Below the pieces are notes generated by a model. It was not told where the DNA came from. It worked only from the letters and a program-made list of their open reading frames with translations, and did no database searches. A stretch of DNA of 64,000 bases from positions 5,208,001 to 5,272,000 of the forward strand of contig NZ_CP096829.1 in assembly GCF_023272795.1 (NCBI RefSeq), read 5' to 3'. A program made the translations under genes and the position numbers. The stretch comes from Flavobacterium humidisoli (lineage in GTDB: Bacteria > Bacteroidota > Bacteroidia > Flavobacteriales > Flavobacteriaceae). Shown here piece after piece: positions 51,556 through 60,889 of this stretch (its first letter is position 1; each line of letters opens with the position of its first letter).

Positions 51556-51623
51556 AGAAGAAAGATGCAAGAAGCAAGATTTCAAAACAACGTTTTGTCT
51601 TTCTCTTGGCTCTTGCTTCTATA
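51556..51623. repeat. Palindromic repeat between fadN and fadA
   Basis: AGAAGAAAGATGCAAGAAGC faces GGCTCTTGCTTCT around a centre with AACGTTTTG. Related half-elements flank the four-helix-bundle gene at 52834-52860 and 53303-53335. Confidence 0.6.
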
Positions 51624-51644
51624 AATCTTTAAAAAACAAAACAA

Positions 51645-52826
51645 ATGAAAACAGCATATATAGTAAAAGCATATAGAACAGCAGTTGGAAAAGCTCCAAA
51701 AGGTGTTTTTAGATTTAAAAGACCTGATGAATTAGCTGCAGAAACCATTCAGTTTATGATGGACGAACTGCCTAATTTTGATAAAAAACGTATCGACGAC
51801 GTTATGGTAGGAAATGCCATGCCGGAAGCAGAACAAGGTTTGAACGTTGGACGTTTGATTTCTCTTATGGGATTAAAAGTAGAAGACGTTCCTGGTGTTA
51901 CGGTAAACCGTTATTGCGCATCTGGACTAGAAACTATCGGAATGGCGACTGCTAAAATCCAATCAGGAATGGCAGATTGTATCATTGCCGGTGGTGCAGA
52001 AAGTATGAGTTATATTCCGATGGGAGGTTACAAACCAACTCCGGATTATAAAGTTGCTGCTGCAGGTCACGAAGATTACTACTGGGGAATGGGTTTAACT
52101 GCTGAAGCGGTTGCCAATCAATACAAAATTTCAAGAGAAGATCAGGATGAGTTTGCTTACAACTCTCACATGAAAGCTTTGAAAGCTCAGGCAGAAGGAA
52201 AATTTGACAAACAAATTGTTCCAATTACAGTTGAGCAGACTTTCATCAATGAAAACGGTAAAAAAGAAACTAAATCATACGTTGTAAATAAAGACGAAGG
52301 ACCAAGAGCAGGAACTTCTAAAGAAGCTTTAGCCGGTTTAAAACCAGTTTTTGCTGCTGATGGAAGTGTAACTGCCGGAAACTCTTCTCAAATGAGCGAC
52401 GGTGCTGCATTCGTTTTAATCATGAGCGAAGAAATGGTAAAAGAATTAAATCTTGAACCAATTGCACGTTTGGTAAATTTTGCTTCTTCTGGTGTTGAGC
52501 CAAGAATTATGGGTATCGGACCTGTAAAAGCAATTCCGAAAGCCTTAAAACAAGCTGGTTTAGAATTGAAAGATATTGACTTGGTTGAATTAAACGAAGC
52601 TTTTGCTTCTCAGTCTTTGGCTGTAATTCGCGAATTAGGTTTAAATCCGGATATCGTAAATGTAAACGGAGGAGCAATCGCTTTAGGACATCCTCTAGGT
52701 TGTACAGGAGCTAAACTTTCTGTTCAATTATTTGATGAAATGAAACGCAGAGGCAGCAAATATGGAATCGTGAGTATGTGTGTGGGAACTGGTCAAGGTT
52801 CTGCGGGGATTTACGAAGTATTGTAG
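51645..52826 (+). CDS. fadA: Acetyl-CoA C-acyltransferase (thiolase)
   Basis: 393 aa. Nucleophile Cys91 in NRYCASGLETIG, the GGAESMS motif, His in ALGHPLGCTGA and the second Cys in MCVGTGQGSAG. It cleaves 3-ketoacyl-CoA to acetyl-CoA and a shortened acyl-CoA. Second catalytic gene of the operon. Length and motif set fit degradative thiolases. Confidence 0.94.
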   Translation: MKTAYIVKAYRTAVGKAPKGVFRFKRPDELAAETIQFMMDELPNFDKKRIDDVMVGNAMPEAEQGLNVGRLISLMGLKVEDVPGVTVNRYCASGLETIGMATAKIQSGMADCIIAGGAESMSYIPMGGYKPTPDYKVAAAGHEDYYWGMGLTAEAVANQYKISREDQDEFAYNSHMKALKAQAEGKFDKQIVPITVEQTFINENGKKETKSYVVNKDEGPRAGTSKEALAGLKPVFAADGSVTAGNSSQMSDGAAFVLIMSEEMVKELNLEPIARLVNFASSGVEPRIMGIGPVKAIPKALKQAGLELKDIDLVELNEAFASQSLAVIRELGLNPDIVNVNGGAIALGHPLGCTGAKLSVQLFDEMKRRGSKYGIVSMCVGTGQGSAGIYEVL

Positions 52827-52953
52827 TTTTTAAGAGGAAAGAAGCAAGATGCAAGACTTGATTTTTGGAATGAAAATATTCTGAAAATAAAAACTTTTAA
52901 AAGTAGTAAAAAACTTACTTTTAATTTTTCTTGTTATCTTGCCTCAAAAAAAC

Positions 52954-53304
52954 ATGAGACACAATTTTAAGAATTTGAAAATTTGGATTTTAGCTATGGA
53001 AATTACAAATGACATCTATAGACTAACCGCCACTTTTCCAAAATCAGAAACATATAGTTTGACAAGTCAAATGAATCGATGTTCTGTTTCCATGCCTTCT
53101 AATATTGCGGAAGGCTCCAACAGAGGCAATAAACATTTTCAACATTATTTGAATATCAGTCTAGGTTCGTCATTTGAATTGCAAACGCAATTGTTAATAG
53201 CTTGCCAAAATGACTATGTAACAAAGGAAAAAACAGAAAAATTAGAAAACAAAATAATTGAATTTCAAAGAATGACAACAGGCTTCATAAGCAAGTTAAA
53301 TTAA
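52954..53304 (+). CDS. Four-helix-bundle protein (23S rRNA IVS-type)
   Basis: 116 aa from the ATG at 52954. Hallmarks: HNFKNLKIWILAMEITNDIY, PKSETYSLTSQMNRCSVSMPSNIAEGSNRG, NISLGSSFELQTQLLIA. Proteins of this family occur in insertions of 23S rRNA genes and as scattered single genes. Function unknown. It sits inside the fad operon, flanked by inverted halves of a palindromic repeat, which suggests it arrived as a cassette. Confidence 0.88.
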   Translation: MRHNFKNLKIWILAMEITNDIYRLTATFPKSETYSLTSQMNRCSVSMPSNIAEGSNRGNKHFQHYLNISLGSSFELQTQLLIACQNDYVTKEKTEKLENKIIEFQRMTTGFISKLN

Positions 53305-53353
53305 ATCTTGCTTCTTGCCTCTTTCATCTTATCAATCTAAAAACAAAAAAGTC

Positions 53354-55144
53354 ATGAGCGACAAAACAAGAGGAGGTCAATTCCTAGTTAAAGAAACAAA
53401 ATGCGAGGACATCTTTACTCCAGAAGATTTCTCGGAAGAGCAGTTAATGATGCGTGACTCTGTTAAGGAGTTCGTTGACAAAGAATTATGGGCGCATAAA
53501 GATCGTTTTGAGAAAAAAGATTACGCTTATACAGAAGCTTCTATGCGTAAAGCGGGTGAATTGGGACTTCTTGGAGTTGCAGTACCTGAAGAATACGGCG
53601 GATTAGGAATGGGATTTGTTTCTACAATGTTGGTTTGTGACTACATTTCTGGAGCAACTGGTTCTTTCTCAACTGCTTTTGGTGCGCATACAGGAATTGG
53701 AACTATGCCAATTACACTTTATGGCACTGAAGAACAAAAGAAAAAATACGTTCCGAAATTGGCTTCTGGAGAATGGTTTGGAGCATATTGCTTAACTGAA
53801 CCAGGTGCAGGATCTGATGCAAACTCAGGAAAAACTAAAGCAGTTTTGTCTGAAGACGGAACTCATTACTTAATTACAGGTCAAAAAATGTGGATTTCGA
53901 ATGCAGGTTTCTGCAGCTTATTCATTGTTTTTGCTAGAATTGGTGATGATAAAAACATTACAGGTTTCATCGTAGAAAACGATCCGTCAAACGGAATTTC
54001 TATGAATGAAGAAGAGCATAAATTAGGAATCCGTGCTTCTTCTACTCGTCAGGTTTTCTTTAACGAAACAAAAGTTCCAGTTGAAAACATGTTGTCTGAA
54101 AGAGGAAACGGTTTCAAAATTGCAATGAATGCCTTGAATGTTGGTCGTATTAAATTGGCTGCTGCCTGTTTGGATGCTCAAAGAAGAGTTACTTCTGGAG
54201 CTGTAAAATATGCTAACGAAAGAATTCAGTTCAATACTTCTATTTCGTCTTTTGGAGCTATCCGTTCTAAATTAGCTGAAATGGCAACGAATGCTTATGC
54301 AGGAGAAAGTGCTTCTTACCGTGCTGCAAAAGACATCGAAGACAGAATCGCTGCTCGTGAAGCTGAAGGAACTTCTCACCAGGAAGCAGAATTGAAAGGT
54401 GTTGAAGAATATGCTATCGAGTGTTCTATCTTGAAAGTAGCCGTTTCTGAAGACGTTCAATCTTGTTCTGACGAAGGAATTCAGATTTTTGGTGGAATGG
54501 GATTCTCTGAGGATACTCCAATGGAAAGTGCTTGGAGAGATGCTCGTATCGCTCGTATTTACGAGGGAACAAACGAAATCAACAGAATGCTTTCTGTAGG
54601 TATGTTGATCAAAAAAGCAATGAAAGGACACGTTGATTTACTTGGACCAGCAATGAAAGTTCAAGAAGAATTAATGGGAATTCCATCTTTTGATACGCCT
54701 GATTTCTCTGAATTATTTGCAGAAGAAAAAATAATCGTAGCTAACTTGAAAAAAGTTTTCTTAATGGTTGCTGGTAGCGCTGTTCAAAAATATGGTCCTG
54801 AATTAGATGCTCATCAACAATTATTAATGGCAGCTTCTGATATCTTAATCGAAATCTACATGGCTGAAAGTACAATTTTGAGAACTGAAAAATTAGCAAA
54901 AGCTCAAGGCGAAGATAAAGTTCAGGAGCAAATTGCTATGGCAAAATTATATTTATACAAAGCTGTAGATATTGTAAACTTAAGAGGAAAAGAAGGTATT
55001 GCTTCATTCGCTGAAGGTGACGAGCAACGTATGATGTTAATGGGATTGAAACGTTTCACTAAATACACTAATCTGCCAAACGTTGTGGCACTAAGAGAAA
55101 AAATTGCAGCAAAATTAGTAGCAGAGGACACTTACTGCTTCTAA
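53354..55144 (+). CDS. fadE: Acyl-CoA dehydrogenase
   Basis: 596 aa from the ATG at 53354. FAD-binding LTEPGAGSDANSGKT and MWISNAGF, GIQIFGGMGFSEDTPMESAW, and the catalytic-Glu region ARIYEGTNEINRM are present. The chain is about 200 residues longer than short- and medium-chain enzymes, as in B. subtilis FadE. It performs the first step of beta-oxidation and needs an electron-transfer flavoprotein, not encoded here. Last gene of the operon, followed by a strong terminator. Confidence 0.93.
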   Translation: MSDKTRGGQFLVKETKCEDIFTPEDFSEEQLMMRDSVKEFVDKELWAHKDRFEKKDYAYTEASMRKAGELGLLGVAVPEEYGGLGMGFVSTMLVCDYISGATGSFSTAFGAHTGIGTMPITLYGTEEQKKKYVPKLASGEWFGAYCLTEPGAGSDANSGKTKAVLSEDGTHYLITGQKMWISNAGFCSLFIVFARIGDDKNITGFIVENDPSNGISMNEEEHKLGIRASSTRQVFFNETKVPVENMLSERGNGFKIAMNALNVGRIKLAAACLDAQRRVTSGAVKYANERIQFNTSISSFGAIRSKLAEMATNAYAGESASYRAAKDIEDRIAAREAEGTSHQEAELKGVEEYAIECSILKVAVSEDVQSCSDEGIQIFGGMGFSEDTPMESAWRDARIARIYEGTNEINRMLSVGMLIKKAMKGHVDLLGPAMKVQEELMGIPSFDTPDFSELFAEEKIIVANLKKVFLMVAGSAVQKYGPELDAHQQLLMAASDILIEIYMAESTILRTEKLAKAQGEDKVQEQIAMAKLYLYKAVDIVNLRGKEGIASFAEGDEQRMMLMGLKRFTKYTNLPNVVALREKIAAKLVAEDTYCF

Positions 55145-55176
55145 TATCAAGATAGTTTTTAGCTTTTAATTTGTTT

Positions 55177-55216
55177 AAGCCCGCGCAAGTCCGAAACTGC
55201 GCGGGCTTATTTTTTT
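55177..55216 (+). terminator. Terminator of the fad operon
   Basis: 11-bp stem AAGCCCGCGCA / TGCGCGGGCTT with a 10-nt loop, then a T-rich tract, 33 bp after the stop. Confidence 0.93.
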
Positions 55217-55372
55217 GTTATTCCCAGTGAAAGACATCACTTACAGAACGCAATATTTTTGCAGAAATTTGCAAAATATTCGTTAAAATTGACTTTCTCG
55301 AGCATTCCTGATGTTAAATATTAAATGTATTACAGTATATTTAACATTCTAAAAACTATAAAAAACAAAATA

Positions 55373-56467
55373 ATGAAACAAATTACTCTAATCGCATCCT
55401 TTTTGCTGTGTTTTGGTATTACAACCACTTTTGCGCAAAAAAACAAAAAAATGGATATTATTGCCTATTATACTGGCGATTCTCAACTTATTGACCAATA
55501 TGAGGTTGGGAAATTAAACCAGATTATCTTTAGTTTTTGCCACCTAAAAGATGGAAAATTAAGCGTTGATTCAGCTAAAGACTCTATTACTATCAAACAT
55601 TTAGTTTCGCTTAAAGCAAAAAATCCGCAGCTTAAAATTATCCTATCACTTGGTGGCTGGGGAGGTTGTGAGCCTTGCTCTGAAGCTTTCTCCACTGCAG
55701 ATGGACGCTTAAAATTTGCAAAATCTGTAAAAGAAGTAAGCGATTATTTTAAAGTTGACGGTTTAGATTTAGATTGGGAATATCCATCAATTGAAGGACT
55801 TCCTGGTCATTTATACCAAGCTGCTGACAAACCTAATTTTACAGAACTTCTTAAAATTTTACGCTCAACATTAGGAAAAAAATATGAATTGAGTTTTGCT
55901 GCGGGAGGTTTTCAAAAATGTCTAGATGAATCTATAGACTGGAAAGCTGTTGCTCCTTATGTAAACCGTATCAATATTATGAGCTATGATTTAGTAAATG
56001 GCTATTCAAAAGTTACAGGTCATCATACACCATTATACAGTACAAATCCAAAAGAAGAATCTACCAATAGAGCTGTTGAATTTTTATTAAAACAAGGAGT
56101 TCCTGCAGAAAAATTAGTAATTGGAGGTGCATTTTATACGAGACAATGGAAGAACGTAGAAAACATCAATAATGGATTGTATCAAGCTGGAGAACACTTT
56201 CAAGGTGTTGATTTTAAAAACTACGCATCTGTTTACACTGAAGCTAACGGCTGGAAATACTTCTGGGATGATAAAGCAAAAGCTCCTTATTGGTACAATG
56301 CTTCAACTAAAACTTTTGCTACATCAGATGATTTAAAGTCTATTAAAGCAAAAGCTGAATATGTAAAGGCAAAAAACTTGGGAGGTATAATGTTCTGGGA
56401 ACTTACTCTAGATAGTTTCCGTGACGGAATGGTAAATGAAATTTACAAAGTTAAAACTGCTAAATAA
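55373..56467 (+). CDS. Glycoside hydrolase family 18 chitinase-like protein, secreted
   Basis: 364 aa from the ATG at 55373, which begins a clean signal peptide (MKQITLIASFLLCFGITTTFA); an ATG 48 bp upstream would spoil it. The catalytic DxxDxDxE motif is intact in DGLDLDWEYP. LSLGGWGGCEP and NIMSYDLVNG are also standard, and GGIMFWELTLD ends the barrel. Should hydrolyse chitin or related GlcNAc polymers outside the cytosol. No carbohydrate-binding domain or T9SS C-terminal domain is visible. Own terminator. Confidence 0.93.
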   Translation: MKQITLIASFLLCFGITTTFAQKNKKMDIIAYYTGDSQLIDQYEVGKLNQIIFSFCHLKDGKLSVDSAKDSITIKHLVSLKAKNPQLKIILSLGGWGGCEPCSEAFSTADGRLKFAKSVKEVSDYFKVDGLDLDWEYPSIEGLPGHLYQAADKPNFTELLKILRSTLGKKYELSFAAGGFQKCLDESIDWKAVAPYVNRINIMSYDLVNGYSKVTGHHTPLYSTNPKEESTNRAVEFLLKQGVPAEKLVIGGAFYTRQWKNVENINNGLYQAGEHFQGVDFKNYASVYTEANGWKYFWDDKAKAPYWYNASTKTFATSDDLKSIKAKAEYVKAKNLGGIMFWELTLDSFRDGMVNEIYKVKTAK

Positions 56468-56471
56468 TATG

Positions 56472-56502
56472 AAAGGGAATCACAATGATTCCCTTTTTTT
56501 TA
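56472..56502 (+). terminator. Terminator of the chitinase gene
   Basis: Stem AAAGGGAATCA / TGATTCCCTTT with a 2- to 4-nt loop, then a run of T; it lies just before the convergent gene's stop and may serve both. Confidence 0.9.
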
Positions 56503-56518
56503 TATAAGTTGGATAAGA

Positions 56519-57004
56519 TTATTGTATCTTATTCTTATCGAGTTCTCCTATAAATGGAATTGCTTCTAAAATTTCACTGCGAATAATCGTTTGCAGATAA
56601 ACTTCCAACTGAATAAATTTAGCTGCATTTATTGCCCCAATTGCTTTTTTGGCTTGACTATATGTTTTGGAGTATAGTTTTTCATAATCAATATGATTTT
56701 TTAAAGTGCCTTTTGCCAATTCATCAGCTTTGGCATCGGTCAAAGTTTCATAATTAGCAGCGTAATCATTTATTAACTGAAATTTGGTTTGTCCAAGCGC
56801 TTTACGTTTGGTTTCATACTCATCGTACACCTTCGCAAAAGCGGTCGCTTGCGCATCAGATAAATTCATGTACTGTTTTACCAATTCAGCTTTAGATTTT
56901 CCATAAACACTTTGTACTACTTCTAAATCTTCCTTATAAGAAGATTGCGCATAAGATGAAAATGAGGCTATCGCCATCATAAGAATAAGACTTAATTTTT
57001 TCAT
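56519..57004 (-). CDS. Small secreted helical protein
   Basis: 161 aa. Signal peptide MKKLSLILMMAIASFSSYAQ. The mature part is predicted helical with charged repeats (GKSKAELVKQYMNLSDAQATAF, VYDEYETKRKALGQTKFQLI), reminiscent of small periplasmic sensor or chaperone-like proteins (Spy/LTXXQ style), though I see no LTxxQ motif. Function unknown. It is the last of three small minus-strand envelope genes; a 95-bp gap separates it from the next. Confidence 0.75.
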   Translation of the reverse strand: MKKLSLILMMAIASFSSYAQSSYKEDLEVVQSVYGKSKAELVKQYMNLSDAQATAFAKVYDEYETKRKALGQTKFQLINDYAANYETLTDAKADELAKGTLKNHIDYEKLYSKTYSQAKKAIGAINAAKFIQLEVYLQTIIRSEILEAIPFIGELDKNKIQ

Positions 57005-57099
57005 AGTTTCAATTTTAAATTTATTTTTAAAGACAATATGTATGCTGAAATATATTGATTACTAAAACCTTAAAACCAAAATAGTATATCTATCTTAAA

Positions 57100-57615
57100 T
57101 TATTTACTCACTGATACTTTTGGAGCATATATCACTCCATCATAACTAATTGGACCTCGATTGTTGCTGCTTACAGAAAGTGTTGTGCTTCCGTTATAAA
57201 AGATAGAAAACGTTAAATCATATACATCACTAGCACCTCTTACTGTTGCTTTTATAATAGTATTATTTTTTTTATTTTCGACTTTAATGTTCTCTGGCTT
57301 GCCTTCAAATTTTATTCCACCATCACTATTATATCCAACATTATAGCCGCGTCCAAAGAAAGGAAGGTCGCAAGTTGCACTATCGGCTTTAAACTTTAAA
57401 AAATAAGTATTATAATCTAGCTGAATTAATCTGCCACTTTGAGGCGTTAATTTTTGAGCCTCAAAAACAAAATTTCGAGAATCTATAAGCGCTTTAATTT
57501 CATTTTGTTTCTTTAATTCTCTTTCTTGTTTGAGTTCTTTTTTTGTCTTTTCTTGTGCAGAAGCCGAAAAATTGAAAACAATCAGAAACAGGAAGACACA
57601 TAATCTCGTTTTCAT
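57100..57615 (-). CDS. DUF4251 domain-containing secreted protein
   Basis: 171 aa. Signal peptide to about residue 20 (FSASAQ), a Lys/Glu-rich helix (EKTKKELKQERELKKQNEIK), then the DUF4251 beta-rich domain with the markers NFVFEAQKLTPQSGR, DYNTYFLKFKADSATCDLPF and GRGYNVGYNSDGGIKF. Common in Bacteroidota, exported, function unknown. Four bp after the META-domain gene, so co-transcribed with it. Confidence 0.85.
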   Translation of the reverse strand: MKTRLCVFLFLIVFNFSASAQEKTKKELKQERELKKQNEIKALIDSRNFVFEAQKLTPQSGRLIQLDYNTYFLKFKADSATCDLPFFGRGYNVGYNSDGGIKFEGKPENIKVENKKNNTIIKATVRGASDVYDLTFSIFYNGSTTLSVSSNNRGPISYDGVIYAPKVSVSK

Positions 57616-57619
57616 AAAA

Positions 57620-58045
57620 CTATTTTTTAGTAAAACGCATCATTGCAATATCTCCAGAAATAAAATTCAGTGTTTTGCCGTCATCTGTAATATCGTATGA
57701 TGTAATTTTCTGCAGTGTATTCATGTAAGTCTGCTCTCCTTGCTGTCCATCAAGACACATCATTTTTGTTACCGCCATTGGTTGTGTAAAATCTATTTTA
57801 TTTCCAGTCACATTGAGTTTTCCAGTATAAGAATTACAACCATTATTTCCAGACACCTGATTCTCTGCAGTTTTAAAAACAATACTTGGCTTTTTATTTG
57901 GATATAAAGCGTCAAAAGTTTGAGAGTCGGCAATATAATTTAATTCCCAATTTCCGTCAAGCTTAGAAACGGCATCCGTTTTTGTGCATTTGCAAGAAAT
58001 TAAAAACGAACTAATAAAAACGAGAGTAAAAATCTTTTTCATCAT
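57620..58045 (-). CDS. META-domain lipoprotein (HslJ-like)
   Basis: 141 aa. Lipobox SFLISC (Cys18), followed by a META domain: LDGNWELNYI, PSIVFKTAENQVSGNNGCNSYTG, PMAVTKMMC. META/HslJ proteins are small envelope proteins linked to stress or heat-shock responses; the molecular role is not established. First gene of the pair with the DUF4251 gene. Confidence 0.87.
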   Translation of the reverse strand: MMKKIFTLVFISSFLISCKCTKTDAVSKLDGNWELNYIADSQTFDALYPNKKPSIVFKTAENQVSGNNGCNSYTGKLNVTGNKIDFTQPMAVTKMMCLDGQQGEQTYMNTLQKITSYDITDDGKTLNFISGDIAMMRFTKK

Positions 58046-58257
58046 AACATTAAGGATTAAATGTGAGCGAATTAGATAAATGGTTTTCAGAAATTATTCA
58101 TTAAAAACCTACACGAATTTAAACAATATTTTTGGGTTTTAACTCAATCAACATCAAATTATAACGTATAGTTTGACTTTTTTTTAACTTTTAGAGTTAA
58201 TCTAATCCGTTATTTTATGTTAAATTTACTTAATCTTTAACTAAAATGCCCGTAGAT

Positions 58258-58785
58258 ATGAAAAAACTAATTGTTTCTTTCGCTATAATTACTGCCTTAA
58301 TCATTGGCTGTAAAACAAATAACAAATCAAATGATGCTAAAACTCTAACTGTTGCATTAGAGCCAAAAAGCAACAGTAAAGTTGCCGGAACTGCCACTTT
58401 TGTTGAAAAAAATGGCAAAGTAACTTTTACAGCAAAAATTACAGGATTAGAACCTGGAGTTCACGCCATCCATATTCATGAAAAAGCAGATTGCAGTTCT
58501 GCCGACGGAAGTTCTGCTGGAGGACACTGGAATCCAACTTTTAAAAAGCATGGAAAATGGGGAGTTGGAGAGTATCATAAAGGTGATATTGGAAACTTTA
58601 CCGCTGATGCAAAAGGAAACGGATCTATTACTTTAACAACTGACGAATGGTGCGTTGGATGCGGAGATTCTAACAAAGATGTTCTAGGAAAAGGCTTAAT
58701 CGTTCACGCAGGAACAGACGATTTTACCACTCAGCCAACTGGAAATGCTGGAGGAAGAGTTGCTTGTGCAGGAATCATCAAATAA
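58258..58785 (+). CDS. sodC: Cu/Zn superoxide dismutase, lipoprotein
   Basis: 175 aa from the ATG at 58258; the ATG 12 nt earlier would add four residues before the signal peptide. Lipobox ALIIGC. Copper and zinc ligands appear in HAIHIHEKADC, GGHWNP, GEYHKGDIGNF and VHAGTDD, with the disulphide pair C in EKADC and in GGRVACAGI. It removes superoxide in the periplasm or at the outer membrane. An extra EWCVGCGDSNKD segment carries two more Cys that are not part of the classical enzyme. Own terminator. Confidence 0.94.
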   Translation: MKKLIVSFAIITALIIGCKTNNKSNDAKTLTVALEPKSNSKVAGTATFVEKNGKVTFTAKITGLEPGVHAIHIHEKADCSSADGSSAGGHWNPTFKKHGKWGVGEYHKGDIGNFTADAKGNGSITLTTDEWCVGCGDSNKDVLGKGLIVHAGTDDFTTQPTGNAGGRVACAGIIK

Positions 58786-58796
58786 GAAAAACTTGA

Positions 58797-58838
58797 ATAA
58801 CCGCTATTTTTAACAAAATCTAGCGGTTATTTCATTTT
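58797..58838 (+). terminator. Terminator of sodC
   Basis: 11-bp stem AATAACCGCTA / TAGCGGTTATT, 13-nt loop, moderately T-rich downstream. Confidence 0.8.
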
Positions 58839-58894
58839 AAAATGAATCCTAAAACAAGAAAAAGACATAGCTTTGCATCAGCAAAATAAAGTCC

Positions 58895-60097
58895 ATGATT
58901 AACCCATCAGCACCAGGCTGGATCGATAAGTTTTTTAGTGAACAGAAGTTTTCAGAAGCAATTCCTTTTGAAACTGTAGATTCGTTTTACTATAAAGTGA
59001 GAGAAACAGGGTTTATTTACGGACATATTATTGCTATAGACTCACAAGTTCCAATTCCGATAAAGGGTTGGTTTAAAACTGAAATTTCAAAAGTTGCCTT
59101 ACTCAACACACTCTATCATGTCTTTTGTTTAGAGAAAAGAAATTCGGAACCTAAACATTTTATTTCTGAAGTTTTAAAGTTTTATAAGCAAATGAACCCA
59201 GAAGGATTTAATTTGTTTAAAATTTTACTGCCCAAAGACACCCCTTCCCTATCTCTGGAAAACATTATTGATCAGAGAGTCCAGACGAATGACAGCATCA
59301 TCAGTAAAAACTTCTCGCATTTGGTTACTAATGCTTTATTGTTTATTGATGTTCTGGCCTTTAGACAATATTTAGAACATGGAGAAATTCCTGAAAAATA
59401 CTTAAAAAGAATTGAAGAAACGGTTCTTGGAATTGTTGGTTTGGCTTTAAAAACAAAAACAGTAAAATCACAGCACGACGATCTTTTAATTAAGCTTTTT
59501 GAGGCTTCTATACGTTATTCAAAGTTTTCGAAAGTTACAGTTGAGACTTTGGAAACTTTAAATCTAGAATACTTTAAAAATAGACTTGAGCAGTACTATT
59601 TAATCGATATGGCCGGAATGGCTTTGTGGAGTGATGGAGTTGTAGAAAATGAAGAATCGTATTTCCTATATTCTTTAGGTTCAACAATGGGAGTTCCTGA
59701 TGATTTTGTAACTCAAAGCATGGACACAACCAATACTTTTATTACGACTCACAAAAAGAAAATTCCGTACTTTAATTATTCGAATCCTGTTAAACATTTT
59801 TATGATCAAATGACGCATAGCGTAGTCAAATTAATCATACGAAACAAAAATAGGCTAATTAAAGAAATTGTCCAGAGCAAGGAATTAATGGTTCTACTAG
59901 CCTATTCTACAACAAGAGATTTGGATGCTAAGGAAAAGAAAAAGGTAAAAAAACAGCTTTTGGACATTTGCAAAACCATTCCATCGCTAACCATATTTTT
60001 ACTTCCGGGAGGAAGTTTGCTTCTTCCAATTCTAATAAAGTTTATCCCAACAATGCTTCCGTCTGCATTTAATGAAAATTTAGACGAAAACGAATAA
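58895..60097 (+). CDS. LETM1-related protein
   Basis: 400 aa. The C-terminal region (KKKVKKQLLDICKTIPSLTI followed by FLLPGGSLLLPILIKF and PTMLPSAF) matches the LETM1-like motif seen in a Bacteroidota family annotated as biofilm-associated. The rest is helical (TLYHVFCLEKRN, MAGMALWSDGVVENEESYFL; the latter resembles a TerB-like turn). One short hydrophobic stretch near the end may contact membrane. Role unproven. Single gene. Confidence 0.8.
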   Translation: MINPSAPGWIDKFFSEQKFSEAIPFETVDSFYYKVRETGFIYGHIIAIDSQVPIPIKGWFKTEISKVALLNTLYHVFCLEKRNSEPKHFISEVLKFYKQMNPEGFNLFKILLPKDTPSLSLENIIDQRVQTNDSIISKNFSHLVTNALLFIDVLAFRQYLEHGEIPEKYLKRIEETVLGIVGLALKTKTVKSQHDDLLIKLFEASIRYSKFSKVTVETLETLNLEYFKNRLEQYYLIDMAGMALWSDGVVENEESYFLYSLGSTMGVPDDFVTQSMDTTNTFITTHKKKIPYFNYSNPVKHFYDQMTHSVVKLIIRNKNRLIKEIVQSKELMVLLAYSTTRDLDAKEKKKVKKQLLDICKTIPSLTIFLLPGGSLLLPILIKFIPTMLPSAFNENLDENE

Positions 60098-60100
60098 AAA

Positions 60101-60127
60101 AAATCGCCCTTTTTGAGGGCGATTTCT
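60101..60127. terminator. Two-way terminator between convergent genes
   Basis: AAATCGCCCT-TTTTG-AGGGCGATTT with A and T tracts on both sides, between the LETM1-related gene and the carbonic anhydrase gene. Confidence 0.88.
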
Positions 60128-60138
60128 ATTTGTATCTA

Positions 60139-60774
60139 TTAAAGATCTAATTGGTAAACTTCGTCTAGCTCATCATTTGAAGCGATGTTTACATCCAAAT
60201 CGGTTACAAAACCTGAATTTAATCCGTAAACCCATCCATGAAGCATTAAATCTTGACCATTTTTCCAAGCATTCTGCACAATAGATGTTTTCGCTAAGTT
60301 GTAAACTTGTTCTTTAGTATTGATTTCAACAAAAGCATTAAAACGCTCTGTTTCATCTTCAATAGAATTTAAATATTTATCATGTAAACGATATTCATCT
60401 TTAATATGACGAAGCCAGTTATCAATAATCCCAACAGACTGATGTCCCATTGCTGCTTTTACACCTCCGCATCCGTAATGTCCGCATACAATAACATGCT
60501 TTACTTTCAAAACATTTACCGCATAATCTAGAACACTAAGCATATTCATATCAGAATGCACAACCATATTGGCAATGTTACGGTGAACAAAAACCTCACC
60601 TGGTTTTGCACCAACAATTTCGTTTGCAGGAACACGGCTGTCAGAACATCCAATCCATAATAAAGGTGGTGATTGTCCTTTTGCCAAATCAGCAAAATAA
60701 TTAGGATCTTTTGCTAAAGAAGTTTCAACCCACTTTTTATTGTTTTCTAATAACTGCTCATAAAATTTTCTCAT
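60139..60774 (-). CDS. can: Beta-class carbonic anhydrase
   Basis: 211 aa. Zinc ligands Cys43, His99 and Cys102 with the Asp45-Arg47 dyad (CSDSRVP and CGHYGCGG). It interconverts CO2 and bicarbonate in the cytosol. It lies 115 bp after a SulP transporter on the same strand, a pairing seen in many bacteria, where the transporter can bring in bicarbonate. No truncation. Confidence 0.95.
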   Translation of the reverse strand: MRKFYEQLLENNKKWVETSLAKDPNYFADLAKGQSPPLLWIGCSDSRVPANEIVGAKPGEVFVHRNIANMVVHSDMNMLSVLDYAVNVLKVKHVIVCGHYGCGGVKAAMGHQSVGIIDNWLRHIKDEYRLHDKYLNSIEDETERFNAFVEINTKEQVYNLAKTSIVQNAWKNGQDLMLHGWVYGLNSGFVTDLDVNIASNDELDEVYQLDL

Positions 60775-60889
60775 TTTTTTATTTTTTTGTGTGGTAATTT
60801 CTAAGTTATAATAGTCTCACAAAATGAACTTAAATGTAAAGTTACCTAAAATTTGACATTTCATCTTCCTTAAAAACACCAATTTTTAA

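Noticed and set aside
53204..53353. Longer N-terminus for the acyl-CoA dehydrogenase starting at 53315
   Set aside because: The extension would be translated from the palindromic repeat; the ATG at 53354 gives the normal MSDKTRGGQF start.
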